DNA of 39,543 nt from Muribaculaceae bacterium (GTDB lineage: Bacteria > Bacteroidota > Bacteroidia > Bacteroidales > Muribaculaceae): assembly GCA_017409345.1 (NCBI GenBank), contig JAFQSX010000016.1:1-39543 (forward strand). The letters run 5' to 3'. How positions within the stretch are numbered: position 1 is the stretch's first letter; each line of letters opens with the position of its first letter. Position numbers and translations under genes: made by a program. This document shows, one piece after another, positions 7,017 through 14,825 of the stretch. Below the pieces are notes generated by a model. The model was given only the letters and a program-made list of their open reading frames with translations, ran no database searches and had not been told where the DNA came from.

Positions 7017-8647
7017 TTTTGGGTGTCGGTTTTAGTGGCTTGTTGAGCCTCAATTTTTAATGAATTAAGATTGTTGTCGTCAAGTCCAAAACATTTTATT
7101 ACAGCATTACGAATGCGTTGAGCATCTTTCCCGTTTTGCTTTAGTATTTTTATGATTGTGTGGATATAAGCATCTTTGTTGGCGAGCCCACAAAGTCCAC
7201 TCACATTGCTTGATGGAATCATTGACTTGCGATTAAACACGCGCAACACATTTTGGTAGTCGCCGATTGCTACATAGCCATGGAATTCACGGCAAAAAGC
7301 CTCATACATGCCACGAGGATTAATCTCTTTTACCAAGTCATTGATGTGGTCTTCAAGCGAATTTATGTTGTTAAATCGACCATCAACACGATATTCAAGA
7401 GTGCGTTTCACTCGGTGGCGAGTGTGCATCAATGCTTGTTGGCGCACCTCTTGTTTGAATAGATCGAGAATCGTGGCTTTCACTTTTGCAAAAACCTTGT
7501 TTTCATCTTTGCGATGTCGCGAAGCAACAGTGCGTATAACCTCTTCGAGCATCAAGATATTTTCAATCTCGGCAACGTTGGGTACGAGAATTTTCTTGGT
7601 GCGCAGATATTTCACCTCTCCATCATCGCGGCGATCGCGATCTACGATACCGTAACTGTCCATGTGATGAAAAGTGGTGAGGTCATTAAATGCGCGAGTG
7701 GCTTCAATTACTTTGTTGCAACTTCCAAGAGGTTTTACAGTATATTGAGGGAATATTAGAGGATAAAGTTTGGAATCAATTGAATGTACACCATCCCCCT
7801 CGATAAAAAGCACCGGCTTGCGAGCGCCGATGATAGTGAGGTATATGTCGTCAGATAGTTCGGCATGGTCGGGGAGTATATCATAATCCCATGTATTGGC
7901 CACGGCATCATATTCTCGCACCCATATAACAGTGTTGTCAGTGCGTGATGAAGCAAAGTCTATGTCGTGAGTAGTGTATATAAACGTACAATCGGGACGT
8001 AATTGCTCAATGCGATCCCATAGCGATTTTGTGATAGACTGATGTAAGAAGATGCCGGGATTGTCAATAAATATAACAGCATCTTTCATAGCCATTAATG
8101 CTGCTCCTACATAATACATTACAGCACGCTCGCCGGTCGATAACTTCATGGAAGAATAACTTTGTTTATCTCCTTCGCGTGAAATTAGCATTTTCCCCCC
8201 TTCAATGAGAATCTTGCTTCCGGGAAAAACTTCTTGCCACACATCAATAACTTTATCGAGTTTAGTAGAAGGCAGTTTGGCATTGGGATTATCCGAGAGC
8301 ATCATCTTGTAAGCGATAAGATTAACAATCTCTTCTTGAAAAAGGATTGACATCAAACGCTCCGCTTGAGAAACATTCTCATTTCTTAATATGCTTGTGC
8401 GTTCCGAAGTCTCCTTGTATAACATATCGATAGATCCTGGCAATGAATCTATTTCGCGTGATTCATATAAAGCAGAAATAATTGACATGCGGAAGGCTCT
8501 TCCTTGCATATTATTTATGAGCCAATCGGTAAAGCGAGTTTTCCCGGCTCCGTTGGCACCAATGATAGTGATCTGTCTATTGCCTGACGATATTTCTTGA
8601 CTGGTGTTGTCTTTCTTGGGAGGGAGCAATATATTCATATATTCCAC
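7013..8647 (-). CDS. ABC-type ATPase fused to DUF4435 (Toprim-like); PARIS AriAB-like
   Basis: This 544-aa protein joins an SMC/OLD-type ATPase to a DUF4435 domain. ATPase: Walker A GANGAGKT (30-37), signature KLSTGERA (168-175), Walker B VIFIDNP (191-197, with Asn in place of the usual Glu), H-switch TTHD (225-228). The second half shows Toprim-like acidic positions: Glu283 in VLFIEGD (279-285), DRD (336-338) and EIEN (360-363), then a helical tail. AAA_15 ATPase plus DUF4435 nuclease is the composition of the PARIS anti-phage system (AriA and AriB), which also occurs as single-chain fusions. That known composition supports a defence hypothesis. The 4-bp overlap with menA and the lack of mobile-element signs argue instead for a lineage-conserved gene. 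Confidence in the domains is high; function is open. Confidence 0.85.
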   Translation of the reverse strand: MEYMNILLPPKKDNTSQEISSGNRQITIIGANGAGKTRFTDWLINNMQGRAFRMSIISALYESREIDSLPGSIDMLYKETSERTSILRNENVSQAERLMSILFQEEIVNLIAYKMMLSDNPNAKLPSTKLDKVIDVWQEVFPGSKILIEGGKMLISREGDKQSYSSMKLSTGERAVMYYVGAALMAMKDAVIFIDNPGIFLHQSITKSLWDRIEQLRPDCTFIYTTHDIDFASSRTDNTVIWVREYDAVANTWDYDILPDHAELSDDIYLTIIGARKPVLFIEGDGVHSIDSKLYPLIFPQYTVKPLGSCNKVIEATRAFNDLTTFHHMDSYGIVDRDRRDDGEVKYLRTKKILVPNVAEIENILMLEEVIRTVASRHRKDENKVFAKVKATILDLFKQEVRQQALMHTRHRVKRTLEYRVDGRFNNINSLEDHINDLVKEINPRGMYEAFCREFHGYVAIGDYQNVLRVFNRKSMIPSSNVSGLCGLANKDAYIHTIIKILKQNGKDAQRIRNAVIKCFGLDDNNLNSLKIEAQQATKTDTQK

Positions 8648-8666
8648 ATATTAGAGGTTACATTCT

Positions 8667-8674
8667 CAAAATTA
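8667..8674 (-). promoter_or_regulatory. -7 box for the ATPase-DUF4435/menA operon
   Basis: The minus strand reads TAATTTTG, matching TAnnTTTG, about 20 nt before the ATG at 8647. No good -33 element is seen at the expected distance. The 8648-8851 gap separates two divergent transcription units. Confidence 0.5.
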
Positions 8675-8732
8675 CAAATTCTTTTTTGATTTTGCGATAT
8701 AAAAAAGTCATTGAATGAAAAAACTCGAAAAA

Positions 8733-8762
8733 TTAGTCCATTTTAGTCCATTTTAGTCCTTT
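8733..8762. repeat. Three 10-bp direct repeats (TTAGTCCATT)
   Basis: TTAGTCCATT occurs at 8733-8742 and 8743-8752 and a variant, TTAGTCCTTT, at 8753-8762. The 10-bp period places the units on the same face of the helix, a pattern used by regulators that bind as head-to-tail oligomers. The array ends 32 bp before the -33 element of the downstream lipoprotein gene, so it could be its activator site. It could also serve the divergent menA operon. Confidence 0.65.
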
Positions 8763-8794
8763 TTGATTTTTGGTTGGATAAATTTTATTCAAGG

Positions 8795-8826
8795 TTTGTA
8801 GTAGATAAGTTTTTACCATAAATTTG
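8795..8826 (+). promoter_or_regulatory. Promoter of the 8852 lipoprotein gene
   Basis: TTTG (8795-8798), 20-bp spacer, TAAATTTG (8819-8826): a textbook Bacteroidota promoter with both elements perfect. The ATG at 8852 is 25 bp downstream of the -7 box. Confidence 0.85.
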
Positions 8827-8851
8827 CAAAAAAAACATAATCAATTTTATC

Positions 8852-9976
8852 ATGAAAAAAATAATTTATGCGTCGGCACTATTAGTGTCGTTGACAATTG
8901 TTTCTTGTGGGAGTGATGTGGAAAAAGTGAAAACTTTTTCTATTGATGTGGCAAATAAAGTGAGTAAAAATCTCAAAGATTCGGTAGAAATGCTTTATCC
9001 CGATGCTGTGAAGGCCGATTCGTTGGCATTGTCGTTTATTGCCGATAGCGTAGTGGTTGCGCCAACCGATTCAGTCGATATGTATGTCGTTGACTTTGGT
9101 GGAGGGAAAGAGATGACCGTTGAGGTAAAAGATGATTCAATGGTAGTTGTTGGCTCTAAAGGATTGTTTGCTTATGCTCCCAACGACTTTGAATTTGCAA
9201 AGAAAACGGGTATGTGGGTCGATTCACTTTCTGATGTCGAAAATGCCGACCGGATGTCACAAAAAGAGCCGTTCCGTAAATATCTCATAACTAATTTTAA
9301 AGCGCCCAAAGTACTCGTTGTTACTCAAGGACGAGGATCTGATAATGGTGGGCAATTTGCTTATAATTACCATGCAACTTTAAGATATATTGTAACAAAT
9401 AAGTCTGATAAACCTATTAAGGGAAAAGATTATAGATTTACTTATCGTAGAGAGGATAGAGGTTTCCCCTCTCGTCCATCAATGGCGGGTCGCGATTTAG
9501 CTCCAGGAGCATCAACAACTTATTCAATTGGTTGTGGAATGTGGACAATAGTAAGTGGAGGAACAATTGTTTATACTGCGACTAAAGAACAACAATTTGA
9601 TAAATATTTTGTGCCTCAAGGTGGTGAATTTGACCAATATCTAGAAACCATAACTCCTACCGACGGCAAAACACCCTCGGTTATTACCGATAAAGATGGC
9701 AAAATCAAGATGTCGGGAAAATTGAACGGCAAATATGGAGTCAAATTTGAACTTGATAAAAATTTTAACGGCTTTATGTATTACACAAGCCAAGGTTATA
9801 ATACAAAGATAAAAATATTGGGAAGTCGCATGGGCGATAAATTGATTCTTGAAGAATCGACCAATGGTAATCACACAGGTACATACTCGGGCTCTTTTGA
9901 TGGAAAGGTATATCAAGGTACATTCACTCGCAATAGAGATGGAAAAGACTTCTCATTCTATCTTTCAGTGATATAA
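8852..9976 (+). CDS. Hypothetical lipoprotein
   Basis: The 374-aa product begins with a lipoprotein signal (MKKIIYASALLVSLTIVSC, lipid-modified Cys at 19) and is therefore exported and membrane-anchored. I do not recognise the family. Residues about 20-140 are acidic and rich in DSV/ADS segments. The middle (about 145-255) has a beta-rich pattern (KVLVVTQGRGSDNGG, LRYIVTNKSDKPIKGKDYRFTY). The last 100 residues read like an antiparallel barrel of short strands (GKIKMSGKLNGKYGVKFELD, GTYSGSFDGKVYQGTF), resembling small lipocalin-like or DUF-type sheets. It has its own strong promoter preceded by three 10-bp repeats, and its own terminator, so it is a single-gene unit that may be specifically regulated. 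Confidence 0.85.
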   Translation: MKKIIYASALLVSLTIVSCGSDVEKVKTFSIDVANKVSKNLKDSVEMLYPDAVKADSLALSFIADSVVVAPTDSVDMYVVDFGGGKEMTVEVKDDSMVVVGSKGLFAYAPNDFEFAKKTGMWVDSLSDVENADRMSQKEPFRKYLITNFKAPKVLVVTQGRGSDNGGQFAYNYHATLRYIVTNKSDKPIKGKDYRFTYRREDRGFPSRPSMAGRDLAPGASTTYSIGCGMWTIVSGGTIVYTATKEQQFDKYFVPQGGEFDQYLETITPTDGKTPSVITDKDGKIKMSGKLNGKYGVKFELDKNFNGFMYYTSQGYNTKIKILGSRMGDKLILEESTNGNHTGTYSGSFDGKVYQGTFTRNRDGKDFSFYLSVI

Positions 9977-10002
9977 TAGTTTGAGCGATTGATAAATCAT
10001 AG

Positions 10003-10038
10003 GTGGTGGATGAGTTGAGGCTCATTCACCACTTTTTA
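10003..10038 (+). terminator. Rho-independent terminator after the lipoprotein gene
   Basis: Arms 10003-10014 and 10021-10032 pair over 12 positions (one G-T) with a 6-nt loop, followed by TTTTTATG. Confidence 0.85.
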
Positions 10039-10088
10039 TGAGGAAAAGCGTCTCGAGATTGAAAAAAAGTTGAATATGGGGGCTAAAA

Positions 10089-10119
10089 TTGGAGTATCCC
10101 ATAGTTTTTTGTATCTTTG
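10089..10119 (+). promoter_or_regulatory. Promoter of the glutaminyl cyclase-sufE unit
   Basis: TTG (10089-10091), 20-bp spacer, TATCTTTG (10112-10119). The ATG follows at 10141. Confidence 0.75.
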
Positions 10120-10140
10120 AGGGTTAAAAGATTTAGATAA

Positions 10141-11124
10141 ATGAAATTCGTAAATATAATAACCCTTTCATTGTGTTGGCTCATGATTGCTTGTTCGGCT
10201 AAAACTGAATCAAAACCGGTCGCCGATAACGCTCCAACGACAATTACACCTCGCATGGAGTTTAATGCCGATAGTGCCTATCGCAATGTGCAAGCGCAAG
10301 TTGATTTTGGCCCACGAGTACCCGGTATGGATAGCCATGCCAAGTGTGCGAGATATCTCGTCAATGAATTGAAACGCTTTGGTGCTGACTCTATTATTGA
10401 GCAAAAAACGACAGTAACAGCATTTAATGGTGACAAGTTGCCCATCAATAACATAATGGGACAGTTTAATAAGGATGCTGTTAAGCGTGTGCTATTGCTC
10501 GCTCATTGGGACACTCGTCCTTGGGCTGATGCCGAGGCTGACGCCTCAAAACATTCGACTCCAATTGATGGTGCCAACGATGGCGGTAGTGGAGTAGGGG
10601 TGTTGCTTGAGATTGCAAGATGCTTGGGAGTTGAGAAACCAACGATTGGAGTTGATATCCTATTTGTAGATGCTGAAGATTATGGCCAATCCCAGGGCGA
10701 TGATGAAAATACTTGGTGCTTGGGAACTCAAAATTGGATTAAAAACTTGCCTTATACACCCGGAAGTATTCCCGAATATGGTATTCTTCTTGACATGGTT
10801 GGTGGGAAAGATGCCAAGTTTCATCGTGAATATGCATCGCAATATTTGGCCGGACATATCGTAGATAAAGTATGGACAATGGCTGTTGCATCGGGATATG
10901 GCAATGTGTTTGTCAATGAAGTAGGAGGAAGTGTAATGGATGATCATGTATATGTCAATCAAGCAAATATTCCTTGTATTGATATCATAGAAAATAATAA
11001 TCCATCAACCTCCTCATTTAATCCCACTTGGCATACTCTCAACGATAATATGTCCAATATTGACCGTCAATCATTGAAGGCAGTTGGTCAAACAGTGCTT
11101 AATCTCATTTATCAAGAAAATTAA
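10141..11124 (+). CDS. M28-family glutaminyl-peptide cyclotransferase-like lipoprotein
   Basis: The 327-aa product has a lipoprotein signal (lipobox MIAC, Cys18) and a zinc-dependent M28 fold. The pattern is that of type II glutaminyl cyclases, known from mammals and from Porphyromonas and Prevotella. It has AHWDTRPWAD, then IDGANDGGSGVGVLLEIARCL (metal Asp), FVDAEDYGQSQGDD (acidic pair where peptidases have a metal Glu), LLDMVGGKDAKF, MDDHVYVNQANIPCIDII, and a late TWHT (metal His). Such enzymes convert N-terminal Gln of exported proteins to pyroglutamate after signal peptide cleavage. In Bacteroidales this suits the many periplasmic proteins with Gln at the mature N-terminus. A true aminopeptidase is the alternative, but the DDH and WHT context favours cyclase. 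sufE starts 10 bp downstream. Confidence 0.85.
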   Translation: MKFVNIITLSLCWLMIACSAKTESKPVADNAPTTITPRMEFNADSAYRNVQAQVDFGPRVPGMDSHAKCARYLVNELKRFGADSIIEQKTTVTAFNGDKLPINNIMGQFNKDAVKRVLLLAHWDTRPWADAEADASKHSTPIDGANDGGSGVGVLLEIARCLGVEKPTIGVDILFVDAEDYGQSQGDDENTWCLGTQNWIKNLPYTPGSIPEYGILLDMVGGKDAKFHREYASQYLAGHIVDKVWTMAVASGYGNVFVNEVGGSVMDDHVYVNQANIPCIDIIENNNPSTSSFNPTWHTLNDNMSNIDRQSLKAVGQTVLNLIYQEN

Positions 11125-11134
11125 ATATAGATAT

Positions 11135-11569
11135 ATGACAATAAATCAATTACAGGATGAAATAATCGACGAGTTTGTCGATATTGAAGATTGGATGGAC
11201 CGCTATGCCTATATAATCGACTTGGGCAATGCGCTACCGGCCATTGATGAAAAATATAAAACACCTCAATATATCATCGAAGGGTGTCAAAGTCGCGTGT
11301 GGCTCAATGCCGAACTTAATGATGAGGGAAAAATTATCTACACAGCCGATAGTGATGCGATTATCGTGAAAGGGATTATCTCATTACTCATCAAAGTTCT
11401 TTCTAATCACACTCCACAAGAAATCCTCGATGCCGACTTGTATTTCATTGACAAGATAGGCCTATCTGAACATCTTTCCCCCACTCGCAGCAACGGACTT
11501 GTAGCAATGGTGAAGCAAATGAAAGTATATGCATTCGCTTTCAATGCAAAGATGCAAGCCGAAGAATAA
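11135..11569 (+). CDS. sufE: SufE-family sulfur acceptor
   Basis: SufE accepts persulfide sulfur from the cysteine desulfurase SufS and passes it to the Fe-S scaffold. The 144-aa protein has the family length and the conserved active-site segment GCQSRVWL, with acceptor Cys51. The N-terminal IIDEFVDIEDWMDRYAYIIDLG and the mid-protein SDAIIVKGIISLLIKVLS are also typical. The ATG at 11135 gives the usual short N-terminus; an upstream alternative at 11084 would overlap the preceding gene by 41 bp and add non-conserved sequence. The gene is likely co-transcribed with the cyclase gene. SufS, SufB, SufC and SufD are not in this window. Confidence 0.92.
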   Translation: MTINQLQDEIIDEFVDIEDWMDRYAYIIDLGNALPAIDEKYKTPQYIIEGCQSRVWLNAELNDEGKIIYTADSDAIIVKGIISLLIKVLSNHTPQEILDADLYFIDKIGLSEHLSPTRSNGLVAMVKQMKVYAFAFNAKMQAEE

Positions 11570-11614
11570 TAAATTGAAATCAAATTAATTATTAACTAAA
11601 TAAAATTCAGATTT

Positions 11615-13174
11615 ATGTTTAAAAACCACCCTAAAGGATTAATCCCGGCCGCTCTTGCCAATATGGGCGAGCGTTTCGGCTATTACATCATGAATGCGGT
11701 TTTGGTGCTATTCCTTTGCTCTAAATTTGGGCTAAGCGAAGAAACATCAGGAACAATCTATTCGTGTTTCTATGCGGGAATTTATATTCTTGCTTTGCTT
11801 GGCGGTTTTATTGCCGACAAATCGCAAAATTATAAAGGAACGATTAAAACAGGTCTTCTCATTATGGCAATTGGTTATGTTGTGTTGTCAATTCCCATTT
11901 TGGCTACAAGCGAAAACACTACATGGCTATTAGTTCTTACTTGCGCGGCATTGTTTATGATTGCGTTTGGTAATGGTTTGTTTAAAGGCAACTTGCAAGC
12001 AGTGGTAGGTCAAATGTATGATGACCTTGAAGCAGAGGCTGCAAAGAAAGGTCCCGAAGCTCTTGCTCAAGCAAAAGATAAACGCGACTCAGGTTTCCAA
12101 ATCTTCTATGTGTTTATTAATGTAGGTGGTCTTATTGCTCCATTTGTGGCTCCAATTCTTCGCGAATGGTGGCTCGAAGCTAATAACTTCATCTATAATG
12201 CAAAACTTCCCGAACTTTGTCACCAATTCATTGCCAATTCATCGGCAATGGAAGCTTCGGCACTAGCCAACCTTAACGATATGATGGCTCAAGCAGGTGG
12301 TTCGATTACCGACCTTGCAAGCTCTTGTCAAAGCTATCTCCAAGTGTTTAATGAAGGTATTCACTACTCATTTATCGCTTCGGTTGTAGCAATGCTTATT
12401 TCGTTGGTAGTATTTATGGTTTATCAAAGAATATTCCCTACTCCTGCTAAGAAAAAAGCTGTTGAATCAGTGAAATATACTGCCGAAGAAAAAGCTGCAA
12501 TGGCTAAAGAAATCAAGCAACGCATGTATGCTCTTTTCGCTGTGCTTGGTGTAGTAATTTTCTTCTGGTTCTCATTCCACCAAAATGGTATGTCACTATC
12601 ATTCTTTGCTCGCGACTTTGTTGACTCAACAGCAGTCGCTCCCGAGATTTGGCAAGCAATCAACCCATTCTTCGTGATCGTGTTGACTCCAATTATCATG
12701 GCTTTGTTTGCAAGTTTGGCTCGTAAAGGCAAAGAAATTTCAACACCTCGTAAAATTGCCATTGGTATGTTTATCGCAGGTTTGGCATTCTTGTTCCTCG
12801 CCGTGTTCTCATTTATCAAAGGTTATCCTTCGGCCGATGCATATAAAGCGCTTCCTATTGCCGAACAAACAGCACAACAAGCTCATTGGTGGGTATTAAT
12901 TGCAGTTTACTTCTTCTTGACTGTAGCTGAGTTGTTTATTTCGCCTCTTGGATTGTCATTTGTGTCAAAAGTAGCTCCAAAACATCTTCTCGGTCTTTGT
13001 CAAGGTCTATGGCTTGGTGCCACTGCAGTAGGTAACTTGTTGCTTTGGATCGGTCCATTGATGTATAACCAATGGCCTCTCTGGTTGTGTTGGACTGTAT
13101 TCCTTGTAGTGTGTCTCATCTCAATGGGTGTGATGCTCGGCATGGTTAAATGGCTCGAACGCGTTACTAAATAA
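11615..13174 (+). CDS. POT family proton-coupled di/tripeptide transporter
   Basis: The 519-aa protein is a major facilitator of the proton-dependent oligopeptide transporter (PTR2/POT) family, with about 12-14 membrane helices. The family start is clear: GLIPAALANMGERFGYYIMNAVLVLFL, then GGFIADKSQNYKGTIKTG. The proton-coupling motif ExxERFxYY reads NMGERFGYY here, so the first Glu is replaced by Asn while the second Glu and Arg remain. A large insertion (about residues 185-260) between helices 6 and 7 is mainly polar. Late ELFISPLGLSFVSKVAPKHLLGLCQGLWLG matches the family's PTR2 C-terminal signature. It stands alone between sufE and a clear terminator; no promoter box is obvious in the 45-bp gap. 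Confidence 0.9.
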   Translation: MFKNHPKGLIPAALANMGERFGYYIMNAVLVLFLCSKFGLSEETSGTIYSCFYAGIYILALLGGFIADKSQNYKGTIKTGLLIMAIGYVVLSIPILATSENTTWLLVLTCAALFMIAFGNGLFKGNLQAVVGQMYDDLEAEAAKKGPEALAQAKDKRDSGFQIFYVFINVGGLIAPFVAPILREWWLEANNFIYNAKLPELCHQFIANSSAMEASALANLNDMMAQAGGSITDLASSCQSYLQVFNEGIHYSFIASVVAMLISLVVFMVYQRIFPTPAKKKAVESVKYTAEEKAAMAKEIKQRMYALFAVLGVVIFFWFSFHQNGMSLSFFARDFVDSTAVAPEIWQAINPFFVIVLTPIIMALFASLARKGKEISTPRKIAIGMFIAGLAFLFLAVFSFIKGYPSADAYKALPIAEQTAQQAHWWVLIAVYFFLTVAELFISPLGLSFVSKVAPKHLLGLCQGLWLGATAVGNLLLWIGPLMYNQWPLWLCWTVFLVVCLISMGVMLGMVKWLERVTK

Positions 13175-13200
13175 GCAAAATATCATTCTTTAAATAAATG

Positions 13201-13240
13201 CATCGCCACTGGGGTAGCCCGGTGGCGATGTTTTATTTTA
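13201..13240 (+). terminator. Rho-independent terminator after the POT transporter
   Basis: CATCGCCAC (13201-13209) and GTGGCGATG (13222-13230) are perfect 9-bp arms, with a further GGG/CCC pairing in the loop, followed by TTTTATTTTA. Confidence 0.9.
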
Positions 13241-13267
13241 ATCGTTTTTTATTTCAATATGAAATCT

Positions 13268-13275
13268 TAAATTTG
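13268..13275 (+). promoter_or_regulatory. -7 box of the collapsed glutaminase gene
   Basis: TAAATTTG matches the -7 consensus perfectly and lies 37 bp before the remnant start codon. The signal appears to have survived although the gene body is lost. No firm -33 is seen. Confidence 0.5.
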
Positions 13276-13312
13276 TGGTAATATTTCGACAATAAAATTA
13301 TAAAGTAGCATT

Positions 13313-13467
13313 ATGGATTATCAGCAAATACTTGAAAGAATATATCAATCAATTTTGCCCTATGCTAAAGAGGGCAAGCAGGCCGATTAAATTCCAAAGG
13401 CAACTCCATAATGGGAATTAAAGCCCTCGAACTGCTCACTACCGAAACAAAAGAGTCGATATTCTAA
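13313..13467 (+). pseudogene. glsA: Remnant of a glutaminase gene (N- and C-termini joined by a large deletion)
   Basis: The ATG at 13313 opens MDYQQILERIYQSILPYAKEGKQAD and stops at TAA 13388-13390. This matches the N-terminus of serine-dependent glutaminases (…GKVADYIP in E. coli). Immediately downstream, in another frame, 13393-13467 encodes SKGNSIMGIKALELLTTETKESIF followed by a stop, which matches their C-terminus (NSVAGMKLLENLT…SIF in Bacillus). The roughly 250-270 residues between them, including the catalytic SxxK region, are gone. Both ends are collinear and adjacent, so one internal deletion explains the structure. The remnant cannot hydrolyse glutamine. It lies in a 314-bp stretch without intact genes, bounded by the POT terminator and the Cu/Zn permease stop. 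Confidence 0.8.
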
Positions 13468-13488
13468 ACCATTAATTAAGAATTACCG

Positions 13489-14724
13489 TTATGATCTGGT
13501 TGTCGCCTTAAAGCCTATAGCGTCAATGGCGTTGACGACTTGGTTGAGGTCAAAGGAGCCTTTGATTGTGGCTGTTGCAGTGGGAAGGTCGACAGTAGCC
13601 TCTTCAACTCCTTCAACGGCGCGGATTGCTTTTTCGGCGCTTGCACGGCAATGGTTGCAGTGCATTCCTTCGATAGTGATTGTAGCCTCATTTGATGTGG
13701 TGCAGTCGCACGCATCGCAACCGCAATCATCTTTTTTCTTTTTGAAAAATCGTAGTATCATAGCGTTTATTAGTAATATTATAAGCAGTATAGAGCAACC
13801 TATGTTGAAATAGGGTGTTGCGGTGTTACAACAATCTTTTATCACGGTGATTGACGAGGTGAACCATTCGCGAGGCAATAGATAGTCGATTGCCAGCCCA
13901 AATGCCATGGAGCCGATAATTATCGACAAAAGATAGAGCGATAGCGTTTTGCGACCCATTACTTTGCCTATCACAAGCATCGACGCCACATTTACTGCCG
14001 GACCAGCCATAAGCAATACCAACGCTGTGCCGGGCGACAAGCCTTTCATCATCAATGCCACTGCAATGGGTATTGATCCGGTGGCACATAGATACATGGG
14101 GACGGCGCAAACGAGTACTATGAACATACTCAATAGTGAGTTATGAGCAAAGAGAGCGAAGAAACTTTCGGGAACAAACACCGTTATCAATCCTGCCACA
14201 ACAAGTCCTAATATGAGCCAACGGCCTATATCTTGCATCATCTCCACAAAGGCATATCGTAGAGTGTCGACCACTTTTGCCCCAAATCCTTTAGATTGTG
14301 ATTTTGCCGCAGGTGTGTTGATAACCGATGAGTCTTTTTCTATCACATTCACCATCTGCCCGCCAAATATTGCCGTCACAAATGCTGCAATGGGACGAAC
14401 AATGGCAAATGCCCAACCCATCAATGAGTAGGTGGCGATGATGGAATCGACCCCGGTTTGAGGGGTGGCGATAAGAAACGATACAGTGGCACCTTTCGAC
14501 GCACCTTGCTTGCGAAGCGACATGGCCGTGGGTATCACGCCACAAGAGCATAACGGCAACGGCACTCCGAGCATGGCGGCATAAAACACCGACCGAAATG
14601 ATGAGCCACTCAAAAAACGTTGGTATAACCCCTCGGGCACAAACGCACGCATCACCCCGGCAAGGAGAAATCCCAACAACAAGTAAGGCGACATGCTATT
14701 TATGAGATTGATGATTTCAGCCAT
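13489..14724 (-). CDS. SO_0444-type Cu/Zn efflux permease with C-terminal HMA domain
   Basis: The 411-aa protein has a DUF318/ArsP-type permease region of about eight to ten helices (residues about 1-325). It carries the family motif PLPLCSCGVIPTAMSLRKQGASKGATVSFLIATPQTGVDS and a second, related half with MYLCATGSIPIAVALMMKGLSPG. A cysteine cluster (DDCGCDACDC, about 330-341) follows the last helix. The final 64 residues form a heavy-metal-associated domain with GMHCNHC (353-359). The combination is that of permeases annotated as SO_0444 family Cu/Zn efflux transporters, which would export metal across the inner membrane. The metal is not defined by sequence. The gene is divergent from the cytidylate kinase-like gene, and a TACTTTTG box lies upstream. 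Confidence 0.87.
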   Translation of the reverse strand: MAEIINLINSMSPYLLLGFLLAGVMRAFVPEGLYQRFLSGSSFRSVFYAAMLGVPLPLCSCGVIPTAMSLRKQGASKGATVSFLIATPQTGVDSIIATYSLMGWAFAIVRPIAAFVTAIFGGQMVNVIEKDSSVINTPAAKSQSKGFGAKVVDTLRYAFVEMMQDIGRWLILGLVVAGLITVFVPESFFALFAHNSLLSMFIVLVCAVPMYLCATGSIPIAVALMMKGLSPGTALVLLMAGPAVNVASMLVIGKVMGRKTLSLYLLSIIIGSMAFGLAIDYLLPREWFTSSITVIKDCCNTATPYFNIGCSILLIILLINAMILRFFKKKKDDCGCDACDCTTSNEATITIEGMHCNHCRASAEKAIRAVEGVEEATVDLPTATATIKGSFDLNQVVNAIDAIGFKATTRS

Positions 14725-14745
14725 TTTTATCTACAAATTGTTATA

Positions 14746-14753
14746 CAAAAGTA
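14746..14753 (-). promoter_or_regulatory. -7 box of the Cu/Zn permease gene
   Basis: The minus strand reads TACTTTTG, matching TAnnTTTG, 21 nt before the ATG at 14724. The -33 element is not obvious. Confidence 0.5.
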
Positions 14754-14763
14754 GTGATAAAAA

Positions 14764-14794
14764 TTTGATTATAGATTGAAAAATATTAACTTTG
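14764..14794 (+). promoter_or_regulatory. Promoter of the cytidylate kinase-like gene
   Basis: TTTG (14764-14767), 19-bp spacer, TAACTTTG (14787-14794). The ATG follows at 14826. Confidence 0.8.
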
Positions 14795-14825
14795 ACATAT
14801 CTTAAAACCCTTAAATGTTATAATC

